Below, one piece after another: positions 26,923 through 35,329 of a stretch of DNA of 64,000 bases. A model generated the notes under the pieces. That model saw only the letters and a program-made list of their open reading frames with translations, searched no databases and was not told the DNA's origin. A program made the translations under genes and the position numbers. The stretch spans positions 186,001-250,000 of IMG/VR virus record IMGVR_UViG_3300044797_000098; one strand, 5' to 3'. Each line of letters opens with the position of its first letter. Position 1 is the first letter of the stretch. The DNA is from a virus.

Positions 26923-27699
26923 TCAAAATAGGGATATATCGTATGCTAAATTATGTATAGATTTAGGAGTATTAGGATTAATTGCTACATACTCACGCAA
27001 TTTCGGATCACTATCTTTTGCCATTTCAGCTAACGTATCTGGCGGGGTATTATAGTTTGTTGCTACACTATAACGAACACTGTTATCTTTATCTTTTGCT
27101 AACTCAATTAATGTTGATTGAGGTGTATTACGATTTCTTGCAACATTAAAGCGCACACCATTGTAATGATCTTTTGCTAATTCAACTAATACACTTTGTG
27201 GTGTCTTAGAATTATCCGCAATACTACATCGTATGTGATTAGTTTTATTATCTGTATTGTTTTTATTTGCCTTATAATACTGTAAAATCTCTTCCGAAGT
27301 CGCTTTATTGTATTTTATTTTCAATAAAATTGTCATTGGTCTATTTTCTGCATCCTTAGTAATTTTATTTTTAATCGAATTATCAATATCTAATTCTGTT
27401 TCATCTATTTGATTATCTAATGAATCAAAACATTCTACTTTAATAATTTGATTATATTCATTTCTATGAACTGCCAATGCAACTTTACTGAATAAATCAT
27501 CTGGATCTTTATTTTTTGATATTATAAAATAAAATATAACATTTTCATCAGTATATTGTTCATAATAACTGGTATTTTCCATTGTAATACACCATTTTGT
27601 TCCGGCGCCATATGCCATACAAGCCTGTTTATTTTTTATAAATAAAACTACATAGTTATTATCTTCATATATTTTTTCCGCACCTTCTGTTTTTATTTG
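26923..27699 (-). CDS. GTKWC-type domain plus variant-Leu-rich repeats, likely made by -1 frameshift
   Basis: The first in-frame ATG (27618) falls inside a conserved domain, and the frame is open further upstream with no start codon. Read from 27699 it gives QIKTEGAEKIYEDNNYVV, then ACMAYGAGTKWCIT, the pattern of a phage domain that normally begins with (G-A-x-x-I/V-Y-E-D). So the true N-terminus lies upstream, and the frame joins 27693-28484 exactly at an A AAA AAC heptamer. The second half (about 165-258 from 27699) has four repeats of the type VRxxVAxNxNTPxxxLxxLAKD, as in variant-Leu-rich/HEAT-like repeat proteins, suited to protein binding. The product would be a 520-residue fusion. Function of the family is unknown to me. 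Confidence 0.8.
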   Translation of the reverse strand, partial: QIKTEGAEKIYEDNNYVVLFIKNKQACMAYGAGTKWCITMENTSYYEQYTDENVIFYFIISKNKDPDDLFSKVALAVHRNEYNQIIKVECFDSLDNQIDETELDIDNSIKNKITKDAENRPMTILLKIKYNKATSEEILQYYKANKNNTDNKTNHIRCSIADNSKTPQSVLVELAKDHYNGVRFNVARNRNTPQSTLIELAKDKDNSVRYSVATNYNTPPDTLAEMAKDSDPKLREYVAINPNTPKSIHNLAYDISLF

Positions 27700-28484
27700 T
27701 TTTTTTCTTGCGTTTTTGATTGTTGTTTTGGTAGATTTTTAATTGCCTCTTCTAATGATATTCCGTCATACCTATTGATATCTTTTTCCTTGAATTTATG
27801 AATATTATTGTGAAAATATTCTATACTGGGGTATAAATTATTAGGATTGATACCAAGATCTAATTGTTTTACCATCCATCTTAAATATTTATTCGTATGC
27901 GAAGGATCTCGTTGAGAGATCTCTTTTATATTTAATTTTGGATATTTTGCTTGTAAATCTTCTATTACGCCAGCGGTTTTTACAAAATTATTGAAAAACA
28001 ATGAACGGAGTTTTACCCGTTCTTGTATTGTATTTGATGCTGATTGGTAAATATTATTCCAAGGATTTAATACTGCATCAGGATTATCTGCAATATATGC
28101 AGAATAATATGCAGTTGGATAGGCATTAAGTCCTTCAACTCCCGTTAAACTACCATATTCTGATGCATAGTATGGTGCTGGATCAAGGACGGTATTTTTC
28201 TTTTCTTGCATTAATTTTCGTAATAATTTCAATCGTTTTAGTCTTTTATTTTTTCGTTTTCTAAATTCAGAAAACTCAGGAAACTCTTCTCCGTCTTTAC
28301 CGATATTTTCCATTCTATCTAAATCTCGTGGTCTTTCCATCATTTCTTGACCAAACGGCATATATTGATTATATGGATATTGCTCATCGCCAATATGAAA
28401 ATATGGAGATCCCTCGAACCCGAACTGACTTTCGTATGGTTCGTTGTAGCAATACTTTTGAAGGAGTTGATCGAGTTTGGTCAT
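27693..28484 (-). CDS. N-terminal part of the GTKWC/repeat protein (zero-frame product)
   Basis: 263 residues. The start MTKLDQLLQKYCYNEPYESQ is polar, followed by a Lys/Arg helix (about 75-95) and a Tyr/Ala/Asn-rich middle. The C-terminal 90 contain QRDPSHTNKYLRWMVKQLD, a pattern (D-P-x-x-x-x-K-Y-L-x-W-M) that in phages is usually found in the same protein as the GTKWC domain encoded in the next frame. The last codons are GAA AAA AAC AAA TAA, so a -1 slip on A AAA AAC would bypass the stop and append the downstream domain. Without slippage a 263-residue short form is made. ATG at 28484 overlaps nothing and follows the nucleotidyltransferase by 1 bp. Confidence 0.8.
   Translation of the reverse strand: MTKLDQLLQKYCYNEPYESQFGFEGSPYFHIGDEQYPYNQYMPFGQEMMERPRDLDRMENIGKDGEEFPEFSEFRKRKNKRLKRLKLLRKLMQEKKNTVLDPAPYYASEYGSLTGVEGLNAYPTAYYSAYIADNPDAVLNPWNNIYQSASNTIQERVKLRSLFFNNFVKTAGVIEDLQAKYPKLNIKEISQRDPSHTNKYLRWMVKQLDLGINPNNLYPSIEYFHNNIHKFKEKDINRYDGISLEEAIKNLPKQQSKTQEKNK
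27699..27705 (-). promoter_or_regulatory. Candidate -1 ribosomal frameshift heptamer A AAA AAC
   Basis: On the coding (minus) strand the zero frame reads GAA AAA AAC AAA TAA, so A AAA AAC is in the X XXY YYZ phase needed for tandem -1 slippage. The stop follows one codon later, and the -1 frame continues for 258 residues into the GTKWC domain. I see no strong downstream stem and no upstream SD-like stimulator. Confidence 0.65.
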
Positions 28485-28485
28485 T

Positions 28486-29403
28486 TTATTTAAGTTTCAT
28501 ATCCTTTAATTTTTGCAATATCTTCTTACGCTTGTTTCTGCGTTTCTTGCGAAAATCAGCAACGCTATCGTATTTATCAAGATTCATATATAAACCTTCA
28601 CCATAATCGTAATTGCGTTTTAACTGTGAAGATTTCACTACCGAAGTTCTCTTTGCATAATATGGCTGTAATTCCTCCGTTATTGGAATAGCATCCCATA
28701 AATTAGTTTTATTTATTATTGCTACGGCTCGTTCAGGATTTTTCTTCATTGCCTTATCAAGATTCTTTTTTAGATATCCATCTGGTGATAGTCTAACCAT
28801 ATCTTTATTCTGTGATATCCATTTGATTATATCTGGATCGACATCGAAGTCAAGTTTTGCTGATAGATATACTACACGAATAATACGATTAGTATTATAC
28901 CTAAATGTTGTATCTGGATCAAGACAAGTTCGTATTATTTTATTTTTTATATCTTTTATGCCTTGGTGAGTGGGGTCTTTGATTTTTTTAAGATCTAATG
29001 TCATTAGTAATGTATTACAATAAAAATCACGAGAAAACATCTCACGATCTAAATCTGTTGGGTTTTTTATACCAAGTTGATGGAGATGAAGATTAATTTT
29101 TGGTATAATGAAGTTTGATGAAAAATCAAGTTTAAATTGATTTCCCGGAAAAATTATACTACGGTGCCCATCATCACCCTGTGATGTTTTAATATTGTAA
29201 TGTTTTTTAAGTTCTATACCTAATTCTTCTGCAAGATTATGGACGAGTTTATTACCGGTGGTTAAATCAAGATCATTCAATTCATTTGGTTTAATAATAC
29301 CAAGCATTTTGTCGCGTGGAGTTCCGCCAACAATCCAACAATTTGGAATGTTGTTTTCATCACCGACTTTCTTGATTAAACTTAAAAGGTCGCGAAGTTT
29401 CAT
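28486..29403 (-). CDS. CCA-adding enzyme/poly(A) polymerase-family nucleotidyltransferase
   Basis: 305 residues. The head domain has WIVGGTPRD (23-31; the GG and RD of the family), NDLDLTTG with the metal-binding D44-x-D46, a hydrophobic strand, and FSRDFYCNTLLM, the conserved RRDFxxNA-like motif. It is followed by ATP-base-binding DPDTTFRYNTNRIIRVVYLS (the D-P-x-x-x-x-x-D/N-x-x-R-x-x-R motif). The class II family adds CCA to tRNA 3' ends or A tails to RNA. The C-terminal 80 residues are basic (FRKKRRNKRKKILQKLKD), suiting RNA binding. No tRNA gene is visible in the window, so the substrate may be host tRNA or another RNA. It sits among virion genes, which is unusual. Confidence 0.88.
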   Translation of the reverse strand: MKLRDLLSLIKKVGDENNIPNCWIVGGTPRDKMLGIIKPNELNDLDLTTGNKLVHNLAEELGIELKKHYNIKTSQGDDGHRSIIFPGNQFKLDFSSNFIIPKINLHLHQLGIKNPTDLDREMFSRDFYCNTLLMTLDLKKIKDPTHQGIKDIKNKIIRTCLDPDTTFRYNTNRIIRVVYLSAKLDFDVDPDIIKWISQNKDMVRLSPDGYLKKNLDKAMKKNPERAVAIINKTNLWDAIPITEELQPYYAKRTSVVKSSQLKRNYDYGEGLYMNLDKYDSVADFRKKRRNKRKKILQKLKDMKLK

Positions 29404-29412
29404 TCACTTCCT

Positions 29413-31059
29413 TTATACCGCTGGTGCCGGGGCTGGTTTTGGTGCCGGTGAAACCGGTGCTGGATTTTCTACTTCTATTGGCTGAGCAGCAAGTTCACCT
29501 TGTGGATTTTCAACGGTTCCTTCTGGTTTCGTTGCTTTTTCCATATCTGTTTGATCTTGAAGTTGTTTTTTAACTTCTTTTCGTTGCTTCTCTTTTTGAT
29601 CCATTTGTTCTAAATTTGATTTAATGGCTTGTGCTCCCGGTGGAGTTTTTTGATTGTCTCCTTCGAGATCGATATTTTTTGATTTAACCGAGCCTCTTAA
29701 TTTAGATAGTATCTCATCTATACGCACGAGAGCATATTGGCCAGAATCGAGACTCTTATTGATACTTTCACCGAGTTGTGGAAAGAATTGTGCCAATCCA
29801 AGTCTTGACAACATTAAATCACATACCGCTAATTGGCGCGCAATTTCTCTCGTTCGAAAAATATTATTGACCTGTTCTAATTTATTAATAACATCTTGAA
29901 CCGTTAAATTAGCAAAAGCACTATCTAATATAGTATCAATATCAGTTTTAGGCGCTTCAACGCTTGGTGGTTTATCTACATTTTCTGGTGTTATGCCAGG
30001 CGCTTCCGGTTTAGGTTGATCAGTTTTTAAATCAGGTTTAGGATCAGGAGCATCAGGAGGTATTGCTTGTGCCTCAACAACTAAATCATTTTTACCTTCT
30101 GGAATAATTTCTTGATCCATCAGCACATCATTATCAATTTCGACTTCATTAATATCGTCAACCTGTGCTTGATCAGTTTTTTCTTCATCAGGTGTTTCAG
30201 TAATACCGGCATCCTCTAAATTATCTATGAACTTACCTACTGCACTATCCTCTGTTATGCCCTTATCTTTTACTGTTCCAGGTGGAGGAGCTTGTAAAAT
30301 ATCAGGAGTATTATTTGGTATACTACCACCGCCTTGTGGCTGACTACCACCAGCAGGAATATCTCCAAGATTTATACTCATATCACCAGGAGTTTGTTGA
30401 GCGAGTTTTACCATAAAACTACTTGCATCAGTGAATCCTTCTTTTTGTAAAATATTAGCTTGGCGAATAATTAAATCTACAACTGTTTGTAATGAAGCAG
30501 TTGATATTTTATTTACTATCTGTATTTGTTTCTTTAATTCAAAAATTGCCGAAAGCAATCTTTCAAAATCACCACCGGCGAACATATGTCCTTGCTGCGA
30601 ACTTAAAAGTTTTTCGGCTGAATTAAGTCTTCCAAGTATTTTTCTACGAAGATCTTCTATCGTTTGTCTTTTTTCTTCTTCACTTTTTTGTTTTGCAGCA
30701 GCATTGGCTGCTTCTTGTGGTGCATTTGATATTTGATCACTTACCGTGCGGAGAGGATTTGGTATATTTTGTTTTGGATTTGGGAGAAAGTAATTAGTAT
30801 CCTCATTTATATAGTATGAGGCATTCTGAGCCTTTTTATATTTTTTAAAATCTCCGGATTCATAATACTTCATCCAGTTAATAAAATCTAATTTTTCTAT
30901 TGGATTCCAGTCAGCAGTAATAGAATCTATTGCGCTATTTTTATTTATACCAAAATGCATTTTTATATATACATTTTTCATAGATTCCATCCATCTACTT
31001 AAATTATAGATAGGTTTGGTCGACATGGAATCAGACAACATAGGAAAAGCTTGCTTCAT
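29413..31059 (-). CDS. Large virion-operon protein with Pro/Asp-rich centre
   Basis: 548 residues. Residues 1-110 are a structured start (SRWMESMKNVYIKMHFGI), 120-220 helical with QANILQKEGFTDASSFMVKL, a helical-hairpin motif shared with other virion proteins here. About 225-365 is a long disordered acidic/Pro-rich linker (QAIPPDAPDPKPDLKTDQPK). About 370-470 is a helical domain (REIARQLAVCDLMLSRLGLA, QFFPQLGESINKSLDSGQYA) that I associate with a widespread large-phage virion protein. The end is a Pro/Ala repeat tail (PAPVSPAPKPAPAPAV). Structural role inferred from context; no enzyme motif. Confidence 0.75.
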   Translation of the reverse strand: MKQAFPMLSDSMSTKPIYNLSRWMESMKNVYIKMHFGINKNSAIDSITADWNPIEKLDFINWMKYYESGDFKKYKKAQNASYYINEDTNYFLPNPKQNIPNPLRTVSDQISNAPQEAANAAAKQKSEEEKRQTIEDLRRKILGRLNSAEKLLSSQQGHMFAGGDFERLLSAIFELKKQIQIVNKISTASLQTVVDLIIRQANILQKEGFTDASSFMVKLAQQTPGDMSINLGDIPAGGSQPQGGGSIPNNTPDILQAPPPGTVKDKGITEDSAVGKFIDNLEDAGITETPDEEKTDQAQVDDINEVEIDNDVLMDQEIIPEGKNDLVVEAQAIPPDAPDPKPDLKTDQPKPEAPGITPENVDKPPSVEAPKTDIDTILDSAFANLTVQDVINKLEQVNNIFRTREIARQLAVCDLMLSRLGLAQFFPQLGESINKSLDSGQYALVRIDEILSKLRGSVKSKNIDLEGDNQKTPPGAQAIKSNLEQMDQKEKQRKEVKKQLQDQTDMEKATKPEGTVENPQGELAAQPIEVENPAPVSPAPKPAPAPAV

Positions 31060-31082
31060 AGTGATATGCTGAATAATGGCTA

Positions 31083-31832
31083 TTAATCTAATTTTTGGCT
31101 AATAGTTTCACTCAATAATGTCGCTTCTTTCAATCTTGTTTCAACTGGGAGAGGAGTTATATCTTTTGGTTTTAATTTTTTCATTTCATCATTAAACATT
31201 TCAATAAATAACAAAGAGGTATCATAATCTAATTTTGTTAGTATTTCTTTTATTATATTAAATACAACATTTATATGATCATCAACTACCTGAATATTAA
31301 TATTATTTTGTATATTTATTTGATCTGATGGACCATTGAGGATGGTATCATATTTCTCAGTAATAGCCAATAATGTATTAAACCATTCAATAAGAGCTCT
31401 ATCTGGACGAAAGTTGGCTGGATCTTCTTGCATAATATCGAACATCTGAGAAAGACGAAGTTCAGCATTTACAACTAATTTTTTTATTATTGATTTTATA
31501 TCGACTTCTTTATCTGCATATTTTTCTAATGCCGTGTGATATGCTGATGTTCCCTGTATTTCAGTCTGTAATTGTTGTGAAGCAGTTATATTTGATTTAG
31601 TTTTTTCTAAATCTTCTCTCATTATTGTATAAAAATCGAGATATTCATCTTTAAATGATGTGATATATCTTTCTGAAAAAATAAACGCTTTTTCAGTATC
31701 AGGATTATATTTTGCTTTAAGCCATTCAGCTATATCAGCGCTCGATATACCAGCTAAAAGTTTGCTAACTATTTCATCTTTATCAGGATGTTTTAAAAAC
31801 CTTTTAGCTATATTTTCTTTATTTTTTGCCAT
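31083..31832 (-). CDS. Possible small terminase subunit
   Basis: 249 residues. The N-terminus has a DNA-binding-like helix-turn-helix (HPDKDEIVSKLLAGISSADI, then AEWLKAKYN) followed by a helix. The central region, about 80-170, is helical and could form an oligomer, and about 170-200 contains NIQNNINIQVVDDHINVVFN, a pattern common near the C-terminal region of small terminases. The family recognises phage DNA and regulates the large subunit. It lies in the packaging region about 6 kb upstream of terL in the transcription direction. Assignment is by pattern and position, moderately supported; another HTH regulator is the alternative. Confidence 0.55.
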   Translation of the reverse strand: MAKNKENIAKRFLKHPDKDEIVSKLLAGISSADIAEWLKAKYNPDTEKAFIFSERYITSFKDEYLDFYTIMREDLEKTKSNITASQQLQTEIQGTSAYHTALEKYADKEVDIKSIIKKLVVNAELRLSQMFDIMQEDPANFRPDRALIEWFNTLLAITEKYDTILNGPSDQINIQNNINIQVVDDHINVVFNIIKEILTKLDYDTSLLFIEMFNDEMKKLKPKDITPLPVETRLKEATLLSETISQKLD

Positions 31833-31855
31833 CTTTACTGTTTATTATGTAGTAA

Positions 31856-32566
31856 TTATTCTTGACCCAATCTTTGGCTTCTTGTATCAAACACTGTATG
31901 CGCATTTTCGTGTTGCATTATTTTTGTTTGCTCACTGACATCACCACCGGGAACTTTATTCCCATCTAATGTTGAAAAACCCGTTTCAAAATCATATACT
32001 TTATGATCCATGCAACATTGCCATCTGTGTTCACCTACACGAGCTAATTGTGCTCCAGCATGATCTGGACATGTTCTGGCACTTAATGGTGCCTCTAATA
32101 TACGATATTTTTTATAATTAGGACTTTTTTCGATATCTTTTATCGAGTCACTAACTTTATTCATTTCGTCTTGTTTTACTTTTGGATCCTTATACTTTTT
32201 TTTTAATTGCTCAATTCTATCATCTTCCATTTGTTTAGCAGCTGCAACTGCATTTTTTGGTGCAGCGAATGTCAATAAGATTTCATCAAGCACGCTTGCT
32301 TGTTTCATTAGTAATTCATCACCGCTTTCATCAAAAGCAGCAGCAACGGCAGCTAATTCATCAAGTTTTTCTGATGTTATTACCGGTTCTTCTGGTTCAA
32401 TTTTACTAACTTCTTCTGCACCTTCTCGTATCATCTCTGATGCTTTTACCAATGAACTTGCAACGATATTTAGACAATCTTCGTCGCCTTCGGCATTAAC
32501 CAAAAGATCATTTTCTGAACTTTCGAGCCAACTTGCAACTAGTAATAGTTTCTCTGATAGTTTCAT
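31856..32566 (-). CDS. Phage protein with C-terminal Cys/His (zinc-type) domain
   Basis: 236 residues. A helical N-terminal half (KLLLVASWLESSENDLL near the start, then alanine-rich helices) is followed, from about 150, by YRILEAPLSARTCPDHAGAQ, LARVGEHRWQCCMDHKVYDF, then GNKVPGGDVSEQT. The pairs CPDH and CCMDH would give a C/H metal site. I recall this C-terminal pattern in several large-phage proteins of unknown role. ATG at 32566 has AGGAAACAA upstream. It lies between two other virion-operon genes at spacings of 9 and 23 bp. Function unknown. Confidence 0.72.
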   Translation of the reverse strand: MKLSEKLLLVASWLESSENDLLVNAEGDEDCLNIVASSLVKASEMIREGAEEVSKIEPEEPVITSEKLDELAAVAAAFDESGDELLMKQASVLDEILLTFAAPKNAVAAAKQMEDDRIEQLKKKYKDPKVKQDEMNKVSDSIKDIEKSPNYKKYRILEAPLSARTCPDHAGAQLARVGEHRWQCCMDHKVYDFETGFSTLDGNKVPGGDVSEQTKIMQHENAHTVFDTRSQRLGQE

Positions 32567-32575
32567 TTGTTTCCT

Positions 32576-34198
32576 CTAAAAAAATATCTTCGAGTTTTGT
32601 AAATATGCACCTTCATATGTGTCATCCATTCCGCGACGATAGTTAGGATGGCAATCTCCGTTCTTATCCTGATACACTTTATGTAACGGAAGCCCGGTAT
32701 GACCACATAATTCGTGTTTGCTGGAAGCGTTTTTCACTACCATCTTACAAGTGGTTGGTGTTGCAATTTTATTTGCACCGAGCCCGTTAGTATATTCTGC
32801 GAAAGCTGTTTGATATGCTTTATCATCACCTGATTCAGACAAAACATTTAGCGCATCTTCTGCTTTATCGAGATTTTCCTCTGCTACTGCTTGGCGAACA
32901 AGCTGAACAAGCTCACTTGCTTTCAAACCATATAATGGTGAAGCGACTGCTGCTGTCCTATAATCCTTGGCTTCTTTATTATTTAAAGAATTAATTCCAT
33001 CTTTGGAAAAAGACTCAATCATTCCTGATGCAATCATAATATCTGGATCAATAATTTTACCATTTTCAACACTAACTGGAACACGGAAAGCTAATCTGCC
33101 ATTATTTATTGATACCGCATATGTTATTGACTTATTATCACTATTAAATACTGATACTTGATGATTTTTTAACCCAAAACTATTTAATTTATTAATAATA
33201 GCATTTCTACCAGCATTTACTTTATCTTTACCAATTGAAAAGTTCGCAACACCAACCGCTGAATCGAAAGATTTAGCGAATGATTCCATTTCTTTATCTT
33301 GATATTTTGGAGTATTTACAACTAAGTTCTTATCTTCTGCTTCAACATTTTGGAAAAATACGCCACCAGCAAAATAATCTGATTTTGTATCTTTTTCTGA
33401 ATTTAATTTTATTAGTGCCATATCGACATTACTAATTTTTTCGATACCATTTTCCTTAATATTTTTCATCGCTTGAAGCACTAATTTATCTGAAACTGTT
33501 AATTTTTTGCCAGCATTGACTGTTATATATGATTCTAAATTAGATTTGGAAAAATCTTCTGGCCCAGCATTTCCTACGAAAACTGACGGTAATAATGCTT
33601 TTCCTGCGACTATTTCTATTGGAATAAATACCGATGTCATTCCTTTTGGAGTTTCAAAAGATGCTTGACAAGTTATGAAACTATTATCACCATTAACAAC
33701 ACTAATATTTGATGCTAATTTTATATTCGCACACGCGCGCGCGCATGCATTTTGAGCAATTTTTGCCGAGGATTCCGTATTACCACGCACTGGATTACCA
33801 AAAATACTATCTAATGCATTGGCTAATGTTGGATCAACAACTTTCTCAAAAGCTTCTTTGACTAATGAAAGATTTTCTATATTATCTCTATTATATGTTT
33901 TTGGTGCAGCAAGTTTTTCTATTTGGCCCAATTCTTGGGAAAATATTTCTGCGAACTTTGTATTTCTTGAATATAATCTTTTATATAAATCTTTTATTTC
34001 CGCTCTTGTTATGAATAATTTATTACTACCAGTCATTCTTGATACTACGTTGGCCATCACTCCAATTGTCTGATCTTCTGGATATGCTTCGGAAGCTTGC
34101 GAAAGTTTTTCTGCAAAAGATGATATAAGCACTTTTTCATTATCATCTATTGATTTTGATAGCGAGGAAGCAATATTTTTAATTTGATTAAAATCCAT
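32576..34198 (-). CDS. Large phage protein of unknown function with Cys/His C-terminus
   Basis: 540 residues of mixed alpha/beta, with three similar modules that alternate strands and KIDP/FVGN-type turns (about 170-230, 255-300, 330-400). The last 60 carry TTCKMVVKNASSKHELCGHT, GLPLHKVYQDKNGDC and a terminal KIFF, a possible C/H metal site. Residues 148-160 (ACARACANIK) are encoded by an alternating purine/pyrimidine tract (33728-33750). Family not known to me beyond an impression of recurrence in large phages. Context is virion or packaging. ATG at 34198 with AGGCAAACAA upstream. Confidence 0.7.
   Translation of the reverse strand: MDFNQIKNIASSLSKSIDDNEKVLISSFAEKLSQASEAYPEDQTIGVMANVVSRMTGSNKLFITRAEIKDLYKRLYSRNTKFAEIFSQELGQIEKLAAPKTYNRDNIENLSLVKEAFEKVVDPTLANALDSIFGNPVRGNTESSAKIAQNACARACANIKLASNISVVNGDNSFITCQASFETPKGMTSVFIPIEIVAGKALLPSVFVGNAGPEDFSKSNLESYITVNAGKKLTVSDKLVLQAMKNIKENGIEKISNVDMALIKLNSEKDTKSDYFAGGVFFQNVEAEDKNLVVNTPKYQDKEMESFAKSFDSAVGVANFSIGKDKVNAGRNAIINKLNSFGLKNHQVSVFNSDNKSITYAVSINNGRLAFRVPVSVENGKIIDPDIMIASGMIESFSKDGINSLNNKEAKDYRTAAVASPLYGLKASELVQLVRQAVAEENLDKAEDALNVLSESGDDKAYQTAFAEYTNGLGANKIATPTTCKMVVKNASSKHELCGHTGLPLHKVYQDKNGDCHPNYRRGMDDTYEGAYLQNSKIFF
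33728..33750. other. 23-bp alternating pyrimidine-purine tract (Z-DNA-prone)
   Basis: CGCACACGCGCGCGCGCATG and three more bases alternate strictly, with five consecutive CG steps, inside the coding region of 32576-34198. In a genome of roughly one-third GC this is rare. It also contains GCGCGC restriction-type sites. Function unknown; it may simply reflect an ACARACA codon choice. Confidence 0.5.
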
Positions 34199-34209
34199 TT
34201 GTTTGCCTG

Positions 34210-34683
34210 TTATTGAAGTATCTCTGGGTGTGTTGCAAGAATGTTTTGTTCTTCGCTTTTATTCAATGTCGACAAAAGAGCTTTTATAAAAGTTTTATCC
34301 GTTGCTAATTTTTGTGGAAGAAAACGCTTGACTGTTGAAAGATCTTCTAATGATAGCCCAAGATCTGATGCTGCAAACTTGGCAAAAGGAGTGCCACAAT
34401 AATAGATATTTACATATCCTGATTGTGATATCAATACATCCCAAGTTTTGTCGTCTGATGCTTTTTTTGTATCGATAGACGGTTCCTCGTTATATTTTGC
34501 AACTATATAAGATCCATCATCTGCGCTTTGTATTTGCCACAACTCATCGATATCATTACTATCTTTAAATCTAACTATATCGAATGCAACTTTTTCTAAC
34601 CTGTGCTTTACCTCATCTAAACGGTAAGTTTTAGTGCTAACGGTTTTATGAAGACTATTATAATCAATAGAAAAATTAGCCAT
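34210..34683 (-). CDS. Hypothetical protein
   Basis: 157 residues with a beta-rich centre (ELWQIQSADDGSYIVAKYNE, WDVLISQSGYVNIYYCGTPF) and a helical C-terminus with LPQKLATDKTFIKALLSTLN. The tryptophan-plus-strand pattern looks like a small globular domain. It abuts the larger virion-operon protein 32576-34198. RBS AAGGAACCGC precedes ATG at 34683. No catalytic or metal motif; function unknown. Confidence 0.68.
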   Translation of the reverse strand: MANFSIDYNSLHKTVSTKTYRLDEVKHRLEKVAFDIVRFKDSNDIDELWQIQSADDGSYIVAKYNEEPSIDTKKASDDKTWDVLISQSGYVNIYYCGTPFAKFAASDLGLSLEDLSTVKRFLPQKLATDKTFIKALLSTLNKSEEQNILATHPEILQ

Positions 34684-34751
34684 TTTTGCGGTTCCTTAAA
34701 AGGTATACTAAAATAATAGTGGATTATTAGTGGGTTATCTTATAAATGATA

Positions 34752-35225
34752 TTATTTGGTCCACGTTTCTTCACGAAGATCAGCTATCTGTTTCAATATT
34801 TCTATGATTTTTTCATCTTCTTGGCATAATTTACGTAAACGCCTTAAGCTCCCGCCATATACTATTTTAGTTTTTTTATTATTTTCATCCTTCTTTGAGT
34901 AATCTACGTTGCCATTTAATGATTTAGTTATACTACTTTGATTAACTCCAAGTATTTTGGCTGCTTCTTGTTGGGTCATTTTTTTTATTGATATTAGTTC
35001 AATAACCTGTTTTTGTCTTTTTGTTAGATTATCATCTACCAATCGCCAAAACTCGATTTTTAATCGTTCTTCAAGCTCTGCCACCGCTTCATTGTATTCG
35101 TGTGGATTGAGACGCTTATATATTGATGCATCTTCATTAAAAGATTCTAACATCTCTGTTGCTACTGATATCTCTCCAAAAAGAAACTGATACTTATTAC
35201 TTCTGTTCGTTCGTTTCTCGCTCAT
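34752..35225 (-). CDS. Helix-turn-helix protein resembling sigma region 4
   Basis: 157 residues. A Glu-rich helical N-terminus (VATEMLESFNEDASIYKRLN) is followed at 67-105 by LTKRQKQVIELISIKKMTQQ and EAAKILGVNQSSITKSLNG, the L-T-x-R-Q-x-x-V-I-x-L plus helix-turn-helix of sigma70 region 4 and LuxR-type regulators. The C-terminus is Lys-rich and then acidic. It is the first gene after the terminator at 35242-35275, which separates replication genes from virion genes, an attractive place for a late-gene regulator. A terminase-type DNA-recognition role is the alternative. Function inferred. Confidence 0.7.
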   Translation of the reverse strand: MSEKRTNRSNKYQFLFGEISVATEMLESFNEDASIYKRLNPHEYNEAVAELEERLKIEFWRLVDDNLTKRQKQVIELISIKKMTQQEAAKILGVNQSSITKSLNGNVDYSKKDENNKKTKIVYGGSLRRLRKLCQEDEKIIEILKQIADLREETWTK

Positions 35226-35241
35226 GCTTTACTCCAAAATG

Positions 35242-35275
35242 AAAAAAGATGATTAATCAATTTGACTAACCATCT
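35242..35275 (-). terminator. Strong rho-independent terminator at the early/late boundary
   Basis: On the minus strand AGATGGTTAGTCA (35275-35263) pairs with TGATTAATCATCT (35259-35247) over 13 bp, counting two G-U pairs, with a three-base loop, followed by TTTTTC. It lies about 55 bp past the primase stop and before the virion-side HTH gene, and probably closes the replication transcript. Confidence 0.88.
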
Positions 35276-35329
35276 AATATATATCACTAATTATGTATAT
35301 CAGTTTTATTTTTCTACTAAAAATATCCC

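Noticed and set aside
27618-27620. ATG 27618 as start of the GTKWC protein
   Set aside because: It falls within the conserved domain, has no RBS, and the frame is open with plausible coding sequence upstream to the slippery site.
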